This document shows positions 24,338 through 32,346 of a DNA stretch of 60,334 bases, piece by piece. A program made the position numbers and the translations under genes. The DNA is from Patescibacteria group bacterium. GTDB lineage: Bacteria; Patescibacteriota; Gracilibacteria; UM-FILTER-43-11. The stretch spans positions 1 through 60,334 of the forward strand of contig JAHJBZ010000013.1 in assembly GCA_018813295.1 (NCBI GenBank), written 5' to 3'. Every line of letters starts with the position of its first letter. Position 1 is the stretch's first letter. The notes under the pieces are model-generated. The model saw only the letters and a program-made list of their open reading frames with translations, was not told the origin of the DNA and searched no databases.

Positions 24338-25660
24338 TTAGGTTGTAAGTTGCATGAGGTTTTCGAGTTTGTGTTCGAAGTCCGATAAAGTATTCATGTA
24401 AGTTATAAATGCATCATATGGTGATTCGTATGGAGAAAAGTAAGCGTGTACATCACCATCATTCCAATATTTGGTACACATGTAATAAAAGTGATCGGAT
24501 GTCTGGAGTTTTCTCCAAATATTCATAAGCTCTTCCCGATCTCCTTTTTTTAGTTGGTCCAAAATCGATTTGATTTTACCCTCCAGATCAAAAATTCTAT
24601 GCAGGGCGTTTTTTTGTAAGTCATTACTGCACCATGCGGAAAGATCTCGTTCCATATCCGCCCAGGACATCAGATAAGGCACATCTACTTCGCCAACCGG
24701 TTTGTATGCTTTTATGGTTTCAGATGGTGTTTTAAATCCGATGTTACGCTTCAGGCATTCACCTGGCAGGTGACGCATGAATTCAAAAATGCCAGTATCT
24801 TCCCACTGGTGTTCACCAAAGGTTTCATAATCCATAAAAAGATTTATAGTGTCTCCTTCGGCATTGTCTGCCCATGCGGCAAATTTGTCTGCGGTCATTG
24901 GCCATTCAGTCCAGCCCTGATTTCCGAATCGGAATGCGATGTCGTCCGATAACTTATAATTTTTTAGCAGAAGTGCGAAATCTTTTGGCAGGGTTTTTCT
25001 GATTCTATGTTTCTTTGCAATTTTTTTATCCTCCGGATGAAGTTCAGTTTTTTTAGGCTGATATAAAAAGTTCGGGCTACGCCAGTCAAGATAATAATCC
25101 CAGCCTTCTGCCAGAACTCCTTTAAATCCCATTTCACGAACAAACTCACCAATTTCATTGTTATAAATTAATTCAGTGTTTCTGAAAATGCTCGGTTTCT
25201 TTTTGAAAATTTTGTAGATCAGCTTTTTATGTTTTTCAATTTGCTGTGCAAACTCCTCTTTTGAATACAGCCAGCAAAGCGAGTGATAATAAGTTTCGGA
25301 AAGAATTTCCGCCTGCCCTGTATCCATGATCGCTTTAAATGAATCCAATACCTGTTTACCGATTTCGCCGTATTGTATACATTGATCCAAAAATACTCCT
25401 GAAAAAGAATAGCTTACTCGGAATTCAGGATGATTTTTTAATAATTCTAAAATTACTTTGTTGGTCGGCAAATAACATTTGTTAGCAACTTTTTCAAAAA
25501 TCTTATGGTTTTCATAATTGCATGGCCCATGGAAATAATCTTCCTTGTCTCCAATTTCAAACACATTGCAATCTGACAGCCGGTAAGGCTGGTGGACTTG
25601 AAAGTAAAAACATATGGATTTTAATTTTTCCCGCCGCGGCGGATTTACAACATTTTTCAT
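24338..25660 (-). CDS. Glycoside hydrolase family 57 (alpha-amylase-like)
   Basis: This 440-aa GH57 protein is expected to hydrolyse or rearrange alpha-1,4-glucans. The family start is FYFQVHQPYRL (residues about 18-28). The nucleophile Glu lies in FRNTELIYNN (about 159-168), and the acid/base Asp in FMDYETFGEHQW (about 273-284). No signal peptide is present. The first 14 residues include NPPRRE, encoded by a CCGCCGCGGCGG palindrome, so this N-terminal extension may be repeat-derived and the native start may differ. Gaps of 14 and 30 bases link it to GT4 and GH15. Confidence 0.92.
   Translation of the reverse strand: MKNVVNPPRREKLKSICFYFQVHQPYRLSDCNVFEIGDKEDYFHGPCNYENHKIFEKVANKCYLPTNKVILELLKNHPEFRVSYSFSGVFLDQCIQYGEIGKQVLDSFKAIMDTGQAEILSETYYHSLCWLYSKEEFAQQIEKHKKLIYKIFKKKPSIFRNTELIYNNEIGEFVREMGFKGVLAEGWDYYLDWRSPNFLYQPKKTELHPEDKKIAKKHRIRKTLPKDFALLLKNYKLSDDIAFRFGNQGWTEWPMTADKFAAWADNAEGDTINLFMDYETFGEHQWEDTGIFEFMRHLPGECLKRNIGFKTPSETIKAYKPVGEVDVPYLMSWADMERDLSAWCSNDLQKNALHRIFDLEGKIKSILDQLKKGDREELMNIWRKLQTSDHFYYMCTKYWNDGDVHAYFSPYESPYDAFITYMNTLSDFEHKLENLMQLTT
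25631..25642. repeat. CCGCCGCGGCGG palindrome in the 5' end of GH57
   Basis: A perfect 12-bp GC-rich palindrome lies in otherwise AT-rich sequence and is translated within the first 14 residues of the GH57 gene. Related elements occur at 10942-10956, 51838-51851 and 52133-52146. Confidence 0.7.
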
Positions 25661-25674
25661 TTTTCAATTTTCAT

Positions 25675-26901
25675 TTAAATTTTACCGAGGGCTTGCTCAT
25701 AAACTTTCTCAATGTGTTTAGCTTGTTTTTGCCATGAGAGTTTGTCCAGTTCTTTTTTGCCTTGCTCACGTAGCGTGTTTGCTAGTGCATCGTATTCTAA
25801 AGTTGCTATCACCTTGTTTGCCATTTCATCGATATCCCAAAAGTCCACTCGCAGTGCGTTTTTAATTACTTCACTTACTCCTGTTTGTTTGGAAATTAGT
25901 ACAGGTGTTCCGTTCTGTATCGCTTCGAGCGGGGTAATACCAAACGGTTCGGAAACCGATGGCATGACGTATAAATCTGCCTGGGCATAAGCGCGATGTA
26001 TTTCATCGCCCTTTAAAAAACCGGCAAAGAGTACATTCCGTTCAATCCCAAGATCATTTGCCATATGAATTACCTGCTCCATCATATCGCCGTCTCCAGC
26101 CATAATGAATTTAACGCGTTTTATTTTTTCAAGAACCCGCGCTGCCATTTTCAAAAAATAATCAGGACCTTTCTGCATTGTCATGCGCCCTAAAAACAGA
26201 ACGATCTTATCGGTCTCATTTAGGTGGTGGGCTTTGTGATATGTGGAGAAGTTTGGTTTTACCGCGTTATGCACCACATCAATTTTCCAATCAGCTACGC
26301 CGTAGTGTTTGATAAGCATTTTTTTGGTGTACTCGCTAACAGCGATTACTCTGTCCGCATTATGCATACCACGGCGTTCCATGTCGTAAACCTGCTGATT
26401 GATACTATCTCCTGATCTATCAAACTCAGTTGCATGTACATGCATGACCATCGGTTTACCTCCAATATTCTTTGCCTGTATGCCGGCTTCTGCTGTCAGC
26501 CAGTCATGAGTATGAATTATGTCATGCGGAACTTTTGAAGCATAAAATGCCGCTTTAGCGGCATAACGATTTATTTCTTCAAACAAGTTTTTTCCATACA
26601 TGGTATCCGGTTCGTCTTCAGAAAGTTCTTCCAGCCATTTTTTATAGCTGAGTACATCTGTATAGGGTGAATAAAGGGAAGAGGGGACTTCGGATACTTT
26701 GATCAGTCCTCCGGACTGGTGTGCAGGAAGAAGATTTAATTTATCCGGTTTTCCCGAATGCATATCGGCGCTTACTTTTGGGAGTACCAAGAAAATTTCG
26801 TGACCATGATGAGCCAGGCCTTCTACAATGCCCTGACAAGCAACACCTAACCCTCCGCTGTTCATAGGCGGGAATTCCCACCCGAACATTAATATTTGCA
26901 T
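25675..26901 (-). CDS. GT4 glycosyltransferase, glycogen-synthase-like
   Basis: This 408-aa retaining GT-B glycosyltransferase has the N-terminal acceptor motif WEFPPMNSGGLG (residues about 8-19), HTHDW (about 130) and VIAVSEYTKK (about 184). The C-terminal donor site is LFLGRMTMQKG (about 231-241) and SVSEPFGITPLEAI (about 318-331), with the EX7E glutamates. The combination with GH57 and GH15 supports alpha-glucan (glycogen) synthesis and turnover. It is the first gene of the operon. The donor nucleotide sugar (UDP- or ADP-glucose) is not determinable. Confidence 0.9.
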   Translation of the reverse strand: MQILMFGWEFPPMNSGGLGVACQGIVEGLAHHGHEIFLVLPKVSADMHSGKPDKLNLLPAHQSGGLIKVSEVPSSLYSPYTDVLSYKKWLEELSEDEPDTMYGKNLFEEINRYAAKAAFYASKVPHDIIHTHDWLTAEAGIQAKNIGGKPMVMHVHATEFDRSGDSINQQVYDMERRGMHNADRVIAVSEYTKKMLIKHYGVADWKIDVVHNAVKPNFSTYHKAHHLNETDKIVLFLGRMTMQKGPDYFLKMAARVLEKIKRVKFIMAGDGDMMEQVIHMANDLGIERNVLFAGFLKGDEIHRAYAQADLYVMPSVSEPFGITPLEAIQNGTPVLISKQTGVSEVIKNALRVDFWDIDEMANKVIATLEYDALANTLREQGKKELDKLSWQKQAKHIEKVYEQALGKI

Positions 26902-27099
26902 TTTTATTTTTTGGTCACGCTTTTAAGTATCTCTTTATTTTACCACGAATAGGCCATTTTTTCAATGGGCTTAGGTCCCCCAAAATATAAACAGCTTGAA
27001 AGAATCTCACTTTGTTGTGAAGATATAATTTGAATATCGAATGTCCAATGTCGAATATTGAAGGTCTTAAATACTTCTTAAATCATTATTCGATGTTCG

Positions 27100-27984
27100 T
27101 TATTCGGCGTTTAAAAGTAATACGGTTCCCTTACAAACCGATGTAGTGCTTTTTGCGTCGATTAATTTTGGCGAAGTTTTATCTAATGAGTTCTTTTTGA
27201 TAATTCTTTCTATTTCCTTCTTTTTACTGGAAAGGTATTTGTGATAAATAGATCCTCCCAGCACAATAACTTCCGGATTGAATACTAAATTCAGGTTGGA
27301 TAGTCCGGTTGCCAGCGAATTTACAAGATGATTCTGGATTTTTTTTGCCGACATGCTTTTTGCCTTCAGCATTTCTTCAAGCATTGGAGCGGTGATCTTT
27401 GATTTCAAATTGGGATTGATCAGTTTAGCGATTTTGGGAACGTAATGGCCGCTTGTGTTTTCTTCAAAAGTTTTTAATGGGCTACATTTATCGATAATCA
27501 TATGCCCGACCTCCCCTGCAAAACCGTTTTTGCCATACATCAAATTATCATTTACAAAAACAGCTCCACCAACCCCTGTTCCCACCATTACGGCAACAAT
27601 ATTTTTAAATTTTTTGAGATGGGGTCTAGCGTGTTCTGCTGCAAGGAAGGCATTGATGTCGTTATCGACATGAACTTTTACTCCATAACGCTTTTTTAGC
27701 AGCTGCCCAATTGGCGTGTTCCTTTTGCTTGGCAAATGAGGTGCATGAACCAAGACTCCTTTATTAATATCAACAATTCCTGGCACGGCAATTCCAATTC
27801 CTTTAACTGATTTCTTAAAAAAGAAGTCAATGAGATCATAAATCGACTTCATAAAATGTGCGTGACTTTTTGTGTTGGTCTTAATTTTGGTTTCCTCAAT
27901 TTGATTTAACTTATCGTCAAAAGTTTGAAGGAGAATTTTTGTTCCCCCTACATCAACACCGATATATTTTATTTGTTTTGGCAT
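27100..27984 (-). CDS. ROK-family sugar kinase (glucokinase-like)
   Basis: This 294-aa protein has the ASKHA nucleotide-binding fold of ROK kinases. It shows GVDVGGTKI (residues about 8-16), VDNDINAFLAAEH (about 106-118), GTGVGGAV (about 132-139), GEVGHM (about 153-158) and the adenosine motif LGGSIYHK (about 248-255). The usual ROK zinc motif CxCGxxGC after EVGH is missing; only one Cys remains (DKCSPLK). It probably phosphorylates glucose released by the neighbouring GH15/GH57 enzymes, from which it is separated by about 200 bases containing short ATTCGATGT-like repeats. Confidence 0.88.
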   Translation of the reverse strand: MPKQIKYIGVDVGGTKILLQTFDDKLNQIEETKIKTNTKSHAHFMKSIYDLIDFFFKKSVKGIGIAVPGIVDINKGVLVHAPHLPSKRNTPIGQLLKKRYGVKVHVDNDINAFLAAEHARPHLKKFKNIVAVMVGTGVGGAVFVNDNLMYGKNGFAGEVGHMIIDKCSPLKTFEENTSGHYVPKIAKLINPNLKSKITAPMLEEMLKAKSMSAKKIQNHLVNSLATGLSNLNLVFNPEVIVLGGSIYHKYLSSKKKEIERIIKKNSLDKTSPKLIDAKSTTSVCKGTVLLLNAE

Positions 27985-28064
27985 GTTGGTTTTGTTTTAT
28001 TACATTTTAATTATATACACCTTTTTTAAAGTTGGAAGAAAAAATGTTATCAGAATTTTGTCTA

Positions 28065-28106
28065 TTGACTTTTAATTAATATACCTATACCATAGGTAGT
28101 GGTATT
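28065..28106 (+). promoter_or_regulatory. csoR promoter with overlapping CsoR-type operator
   Basis: TTGACT (28065-28070) is followed at 15-17 bases by a -10 region (TATACC, 28086-28091). This overlaps the inverted repeat ACCTATACCATAGGT and an outer ATACC...GGTAT pair (28081-28105). The location, symmetry and the gene downstream fit autorepression by CsoR, relieved by Cu(I). Confidence 0.6.
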
Positions 28107-28124
28107 AAATAAATTTAAATTATT

Positions 28125-28400
28125 ATGGCTCACAATAAAGATAAAGTCATGATTGCTATGAAGAAGGCAAAAACCTCTCTTAACAAGGTCATGAAAATGA
28201 TTGATGACAATAAATATTGTATTGATGTAATTCAGCAAAGTTTGGCTGTCATTGGCCTTTTGAAGTCCGCAAATATGACTCTTTTAGAAGGACATGTTGA
28301 TCATTGTGTTAAGAATGCATGTAAGTCCGGAAGGAAAAAAGACATCGAAGAAAAAATGTCTGAATTAATCCGGGTTTTAAAAATTGCTCAGACAAAATAA
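28125..28400 (+). CDS. csoR: Copper-sensing repressor of the CsoR family
   Basis: This 91-aa all-helical repressor (DUF156) has Cys32, His57 and Cys61. They show the same spacing as the Cu(I)-binding C-H-C set of mycobacterial CsoR (25 and 4 residues apart). It heads a unit with an HMA-TauE-like protein and a CopA ATPase, with an operator-like palindrome over its promoter. A nickel/cobalt RcnR role is unlikely given these ligands and neighbours. Confidence 0.93.
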   Translation: MAHNKDKVMIAMKKAKTSLNKVMKMIDDNKYCIDVIQQSLAVIGLLKSANMTLLEGHVDHCVKNACKSGRKKDIEEKMSELIRVLKIAQTK

Positions 28401-28410
28401 ATCTATAACC

Positions 28411-29748
28411 ATGAGGAATAAAAAAATATTTATTAAAGGTATGCATTGTGCCAGTTGTGAGGTTCTTCTTGAAAAGGAATTAAAAAAAATACCTGGCTTA
28501 AAGCATTGTCATGTTAATCACAGAAAAGGGGAGGCTCAATTAAGATGTAAACGTGACGTTCCCCTGTCTGAACTCGAGGAGGCGATTAAAAACTGTGGGT
28601 ATGAATTGGGAGATGGTGAGATAAAACCAGAAAAAAAGCATAAAAATACATTGTACGACTATTTCATGTTCCTAATAATAGCGATGTTAATTTTGGTTGT
28701 CGTGTTTGTTGCTAAAGATCTTGAGCTTACCAGGTTTTTCCCCAATGTTGGTGAAAATGTAGGTATTGTAGTTGCTCTGCTTTTAGGAGTTGTAGCTTCT
28801 CTTTCTACATGTCTTGCACTTACAGGAGGTATTGTGATGAGTTTTGGCAGTATGGTTCATGTGCATGATGGCCGAAAACATCATTTTATGTCGCGTGCTG
28901 TTCCACACATTTATTTTCACATTGGTCGTATTGTAGGTTTTATGCTGCTCGGTGGTCTTTTAGGTCTGATTGGTAGCAGGATAAGTTATTCACTTTCGTT
29001 TACGGGTTATCTAACTATAGCAATCAGTTTCGTGATGCTTTATATAGGTTTGCAGATTTTAGATATTGTACCCAACATTACAAAGCTTGGATTCCATCTG
29101 CCAAAATTTCTTTCCAAGGGGGTTCATAGTTTAGAAAAAGCTGATCATCATTTGGCTCCTATACTTATAGGTATACTTACCTTCTTTTTGCCATGTGGTT
29201 TTACTCAAAGTATGCAACTTGCTTCTGTCGCTTCGGGCAGCTTTATATCCGGGGCGCTTATTATGGGGGCGTTTGCAATTGGTACTGCGCCGGTTCTTCT
29301 TTCTATTGGAATTGGTTCAACTTATGCCAAGGAGGAAAAAATGAAATTTTTAATGCAGTTTATTGGTGTATTCATTATTCTATTTTCACTGTATTCATTT
29401 AACTCCGGTCTAATCTTATCGGGTTCGCCTGTAACATTAGATTCCTGGAGAAGTGCTAAGGATGCGATCGTCTCAGAAATAGATAATGATGTTCAGGTGG
29501 TTAAAATGGATATAGATTGGACTTTTAGTGATAATGAATTTTGCGTTAAAAAAGGAGTTCCCGTTCGATGGGAGATTAATGGAATTAATGTATCGGGTTG
29601 TAGTAATGAAATTGTTATTCCTTCTCTTGATATTCGTAAATCTATATCTAAAGGTAAAAATATTATCGAATTTACTCCTACTCAGGAAGGAGTCATTCCA
29701 TTCTCATGTTGGATGGGAATGATTGGTGGAAAATTTATCGTCGAATAA
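28411..29748 (+). CDS. HMA - TauE/CcdA-like membrane - cupredoxin fusion (copper handling)
   Basis: This 445-aa protein has three parts. An N-terminal heavy-metal-associated domain carries GMHCASC (Cys13, Cys16). A six-to-seven-TM domain of the sulfite-exporter/DsbD type has Cys in ASLSTCLAL (about 138) and FFLPCGFTQ (about 263). A C-terminal cupredoxin-like domain (about 355-445) has ligand-like residues in SGCSNE and FSCWMGM. The start is ATG 28411, 10 bases after csoR. It probably passes Cu(I) between cytosol, membrane and outside surface. The transport direction is not known. Confidence 0.85.
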   Translation: MRNKKIFIKGMHCASCEVLLEKELKKIPGLKHCHVNHRKGEAQLRCKRDVPLSELEEAIKNCGYELGDGEIKPEKKHKNTLYDYFMFLIIAMLILVVVFVAKDLELTRFFPNVGENVGIVVALLLGVVASLSTCLALTGGIVMSFGSMVHVHDGRKHHFMSRAVPHIYFHIGRIVGFMLLGGLLGLIGSRISYSLSFTGYLTIAISFVMLYIGLQILDIVPNITKLGFHLPKFLSKGVHSLEKADHHLAPILIGILTFFLPCGFTQSMQLASVASGSFISGALIMGAFAIGTAPVLLSIGIGSTYAKEEKMKFLMQFIGVFIILFSLYSFNSGLILSGSPVTLDSWRSAKDAIVSEIDNDVQVVKMDIDWTFSDNEFCVKKGVPVRWEINGINVSGCSNEIVIPSLDIRKSISKGKNIIEFTPTQEGVIPFSCWMGMIGGKFIVE

Positions 29749-29758
29749 CCAAATTACT

Positions 29759-31966
29759 ATGAATAAAACCATACAACTTGAAATCACTGGCATGACTTGC
29801 GCCTCTTGTGTTCTTCATATCGAAAATGATCTTAAGGAGTTTGAAGGAGTTGAAGAAGCCGTTGTTAATTTACCTATGAAGAGGGGGAGTGTTACTTTTA
29901 ATCCCGATAAAGTCAGCATGGATGACATACTCAAATCGGTTAAAAAGTCAGGCTACGTGGCTCAGATAGCTGGTAAGCACAAAGGCCATCACAAACATGG
30001 TGGTGACGTGGAGGATCACGCTGGCCATGCGCAGGCGGAAACTAAAACACATGTGCGCGAGCGGATGATTAAGTTTTTGGTGGCTTTGATCTTAAGTATC
30101 GTCATTTTAATCCTTGGATTTGTTTGGAAAATTGATAGAGGTATGGAAGTGATGATGGTGCTTTCTTTTATCATTATTCTTTATAGTGGAAGGGAGTTTT
30201 TTAAACGCGGAATTCCAGATCTTTTAAGAGGTCGGCCAGCTATGGATACCCTGGTGGCCTTAGGTGTTGGTGCTGCTTTTTTGTATTCCAGTTATCTAAC
30301 GCTTTTTACCACTAAGCACGAGGAGTATTTTATGGATGTGGCCATAATTGTCACTTTTATTTTGTTAGGACGATTTTTGGAAGCCAAAGCTAAAGGAAAA
30401 GCCAGTGGCGCTATCCGTAAACTCCTAGAGCTTTCAGCTAAAATAGCTCACCGGATCGGCAAAGATGGTAAAATTGAAGACATTTCAGCTGATCACGTTA
30501 AAATGGGTGATTTACTTCGCGTGAAGCCGGGCGAGAAGATTCCAACTGATGGTGTGATCATCGAAGGATATGGCGCGATTGATGAATCTATGGTTACTGG
30601 TGAAAGTATACCGAATGATAAGGGCGAAGGTGATAAAATTATTGGCGCTACTTTGAATGGCAATACCGCCTTTACCATGAAGGCGACTAAAGTTGGTTCT
30701 GAAACAGTTCTTTCCCAAATTATTAAAATGGTGCAGGATGCACAAATGCACAAGGCTCCTATTCAAAAGCTTGTGGACATCGTCGCAGGTTATTTTGTAT
30801 GGGGTGTGATTGTTATTGCAACTATTACGCTTTTGGGTTGGTCGTTTTATGGTGATGGCACGATCGCTAAGGCGCTTATACCTACTGTAGCAGTTCTTAT
30901 TATTGCTTGTCCGTGTGCACTTGGTTTGGCGACACCAATTTCAATTGTCGTTGGTTCCGGTAAAGGCGCTCAACTTGGTATTCTTATCAAAAAAACTGAG
31001 AGCTTAGAAAAAGCTCACAAAATTACTGCCATTGCTTTCGATAAAACCGGTACTATTACCAAAGGGCATCCGGAAGTGCAGGAGTTTAAGAATTTAAATG
31101 GTGATGAGGGGCAGGCCCTCGGAATTGCTCTCGCTTTAGAAGAGCATTCGGAACACCCTCTTGCTAAGAGTGTTATTAATTTTGTGAAGAGTGCGGAGTT
31201 CGGAGTTCGTAGTGCGGAGTTTAAGGTTATAAATTTTAAAGCTTTAACTGGGCTTGGTGTGAAAGGTGATATTGATAATAAAACTTATTATCTTGGCAGC
31301 AGCCGGTATATGGAGGAGTTAAAAGTTTTGTCTACTGATACTAATAAGCAAATCTCTGATTGGCAGGAAAAAGGTTATACCGTTTTGAGCCTTTCGGATG
31401 ATAAAAAGGTGCTTGCATTCTTTGGTGTGCAGGATGGAATTAAGGAGACATCAAAGGAAGCTATTGAACTTCTTAAGAAACGCCACATAAAAACTGTAAT
31501 GCTAACAGGTGATAACGAAAAAGTGGCCAATACCATTGCTAAAGAAGTAGGCATTGATGAAGTACATAGCGGAATAACGCCTGATAAGAAAACCGAAATT
31601 ATTGCTGACCTTCAAAAACAAGGCTACTTTGTTGCCATGGTGGGAGATGGTATAAATGATAGCCCTGCCATTGCTCAGTCAGACGTTGGAATTGCGATGG
31701 GTACAGGAACAGATGTGGCTGTGGAGACTGGTGATCTTGTTTTGGTAAAAGGTGATCTGATGAAAGCTGTGGAGGCTATTGAGCTTTCTAGTGCGACACT
31801 TAGAAATATTAAACAAAATTTGTTTTGGGCGTTTATTTATAACTCAATTGGCATACCTTTGGCCGCTTTAGGGTTTTTAAGCCCTGCTTTTTCCGCAGGT
31901 GCTATGGCATTCTCATCAATATCCGTTGTATTAAATGCCCTACGCCTTAAACGGTTTAAAGTTTAA
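29759..31966 (+). CDS. copA: Copper-exporting P1B-type ATPase
   Basis: This 735-aa pump starts at ATG 29759 (an upstream TTG in frame is less likely). It has one HMA domain with GMTCASC (Cys14, Cys17), a His-rich linker (about 76-100), eight TM helices, TGES actuator loop, membrane CPC in IIACPCALGLATP, the phosphorylation site DKTGTITKG, the HP motif in SEHPLAK and GDGINDSPA. An insertion after the HP motif (AEFGVRSAEFKVIN) is encoded by a GTGCGGAGTT micro-repeat (about 31189-31230). It is the third gene of the csoR operon. Confidence 0.96.
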   Translation: MNKTIQLEITGMTCASCVLHIENDLKEFEGVEEAVVNLPMKRGSVTFNPDKVSMDDILKSVKKSGYVAQIAGKHKGHHKHGGDVEDHAGHAQAETKTHVRERMIKFLVALILSIVILILGFVWKIDRGMEVMMVLSFIIILYSGREFFKRGIPDLLRGRPAMDTLVALGVGAAFLYSSYLTLFTTKHEEYFMDVAIIVTFILLGRFLEAKAKGKASGAIRKLLELSAKIAHRIGKDGKIEDISADHVKMGDLLRVKPGEKIPTDGVIIEGYGAIDESMVTGESIPNDKGEGDKIIGATLNGNTAFTMKATKVGSETVLSQIIKMVQDAQMHKAPIQKLVDIVAGYFVWGVIVIATITLLGWSFYGDGTIAKALIPTVAVLIIACPCALGLATPISIVVGSGKGAQLGILIKKTESLEKAHKITAIAFDKTGTITKGHPEVQEFKNLNGDEGQALGIALALEEHSEHPLAKSVINFVKSAEFGVRSAEFKVINFKALTGLGVKGDIDNKTYYLGSSRYMEELKVLSTDTNKQISDWQEKGYTVLSLSDDKKVLAFFGVQDGIKETSKEAIELLKKRHIKTVMLTGDNEKVANTIAKEVGIDEVHSGITPDKKTEIIADLQKQGYFVAMVGDGINDSPAIAQSDVGIAMGTGTDVAVETGDLVLVKGDLMKAVEAIELSSATLRNIKQNLFWAFIYNSIGIPLAALGFLSPAFSAGAMAFSSISVVLNALRLKRFKV

Positions 31967-32034
31967 GAATTGTTTACATATTCTAAAAACTTCATTAAGA
32001 TATAAACAAGCTTTAAAACTTAAAACAAAAACAT

Positions 32035-32262
32035 ATGAAAGCTTTGACTGGAATTATGGTGCTCCTGACAGTTGTCGGAGGCATCAACTGGGGTCTTGTG
32101 GCTCTTGGGTATTTTTTGAATACCAATTTAAACGTAGTTAACCTGCTACTTGGCACATGGCCAATGGTTGAGATGATCGTCTACCTTTTGGTTGGACTTT
32201 CTGCACTTGTGGTTGGTTATGCTCATTTGACAAAAAAGTGCTCAATGTGCACCCATTCCTAA
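32035..32262 (+). CDS. DUF378 small membrane protein
   Basis: This 75-aa protein has two TM helices and the DUF378 (YuzA-like) pattern: GGINWGLVALG (residues about 15-25) and a second helix with VYLLVGLSALVVGYAH. The C-terminal KKCSMCTHS adds a CxxC pair. It follows copA by 68 bases and may belong to the copper unit. The family function is unknown. Confidence 0.85.
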   Translation: MKALTGIMVLLTVVGGINWGLVALGYFLNTNLNVVNLLLGTWPMVEMIVYLLVGLSALVVGYAHLTKKCSMCTHS

Positions 32263-32346
32263 GGAGTTTTTTTTAATACTGAAATTAACTTTTCATCCGA
32301 TTAAATTCGGATCCTTTAAAATAAATATAAAATAACCACTTTGTTC

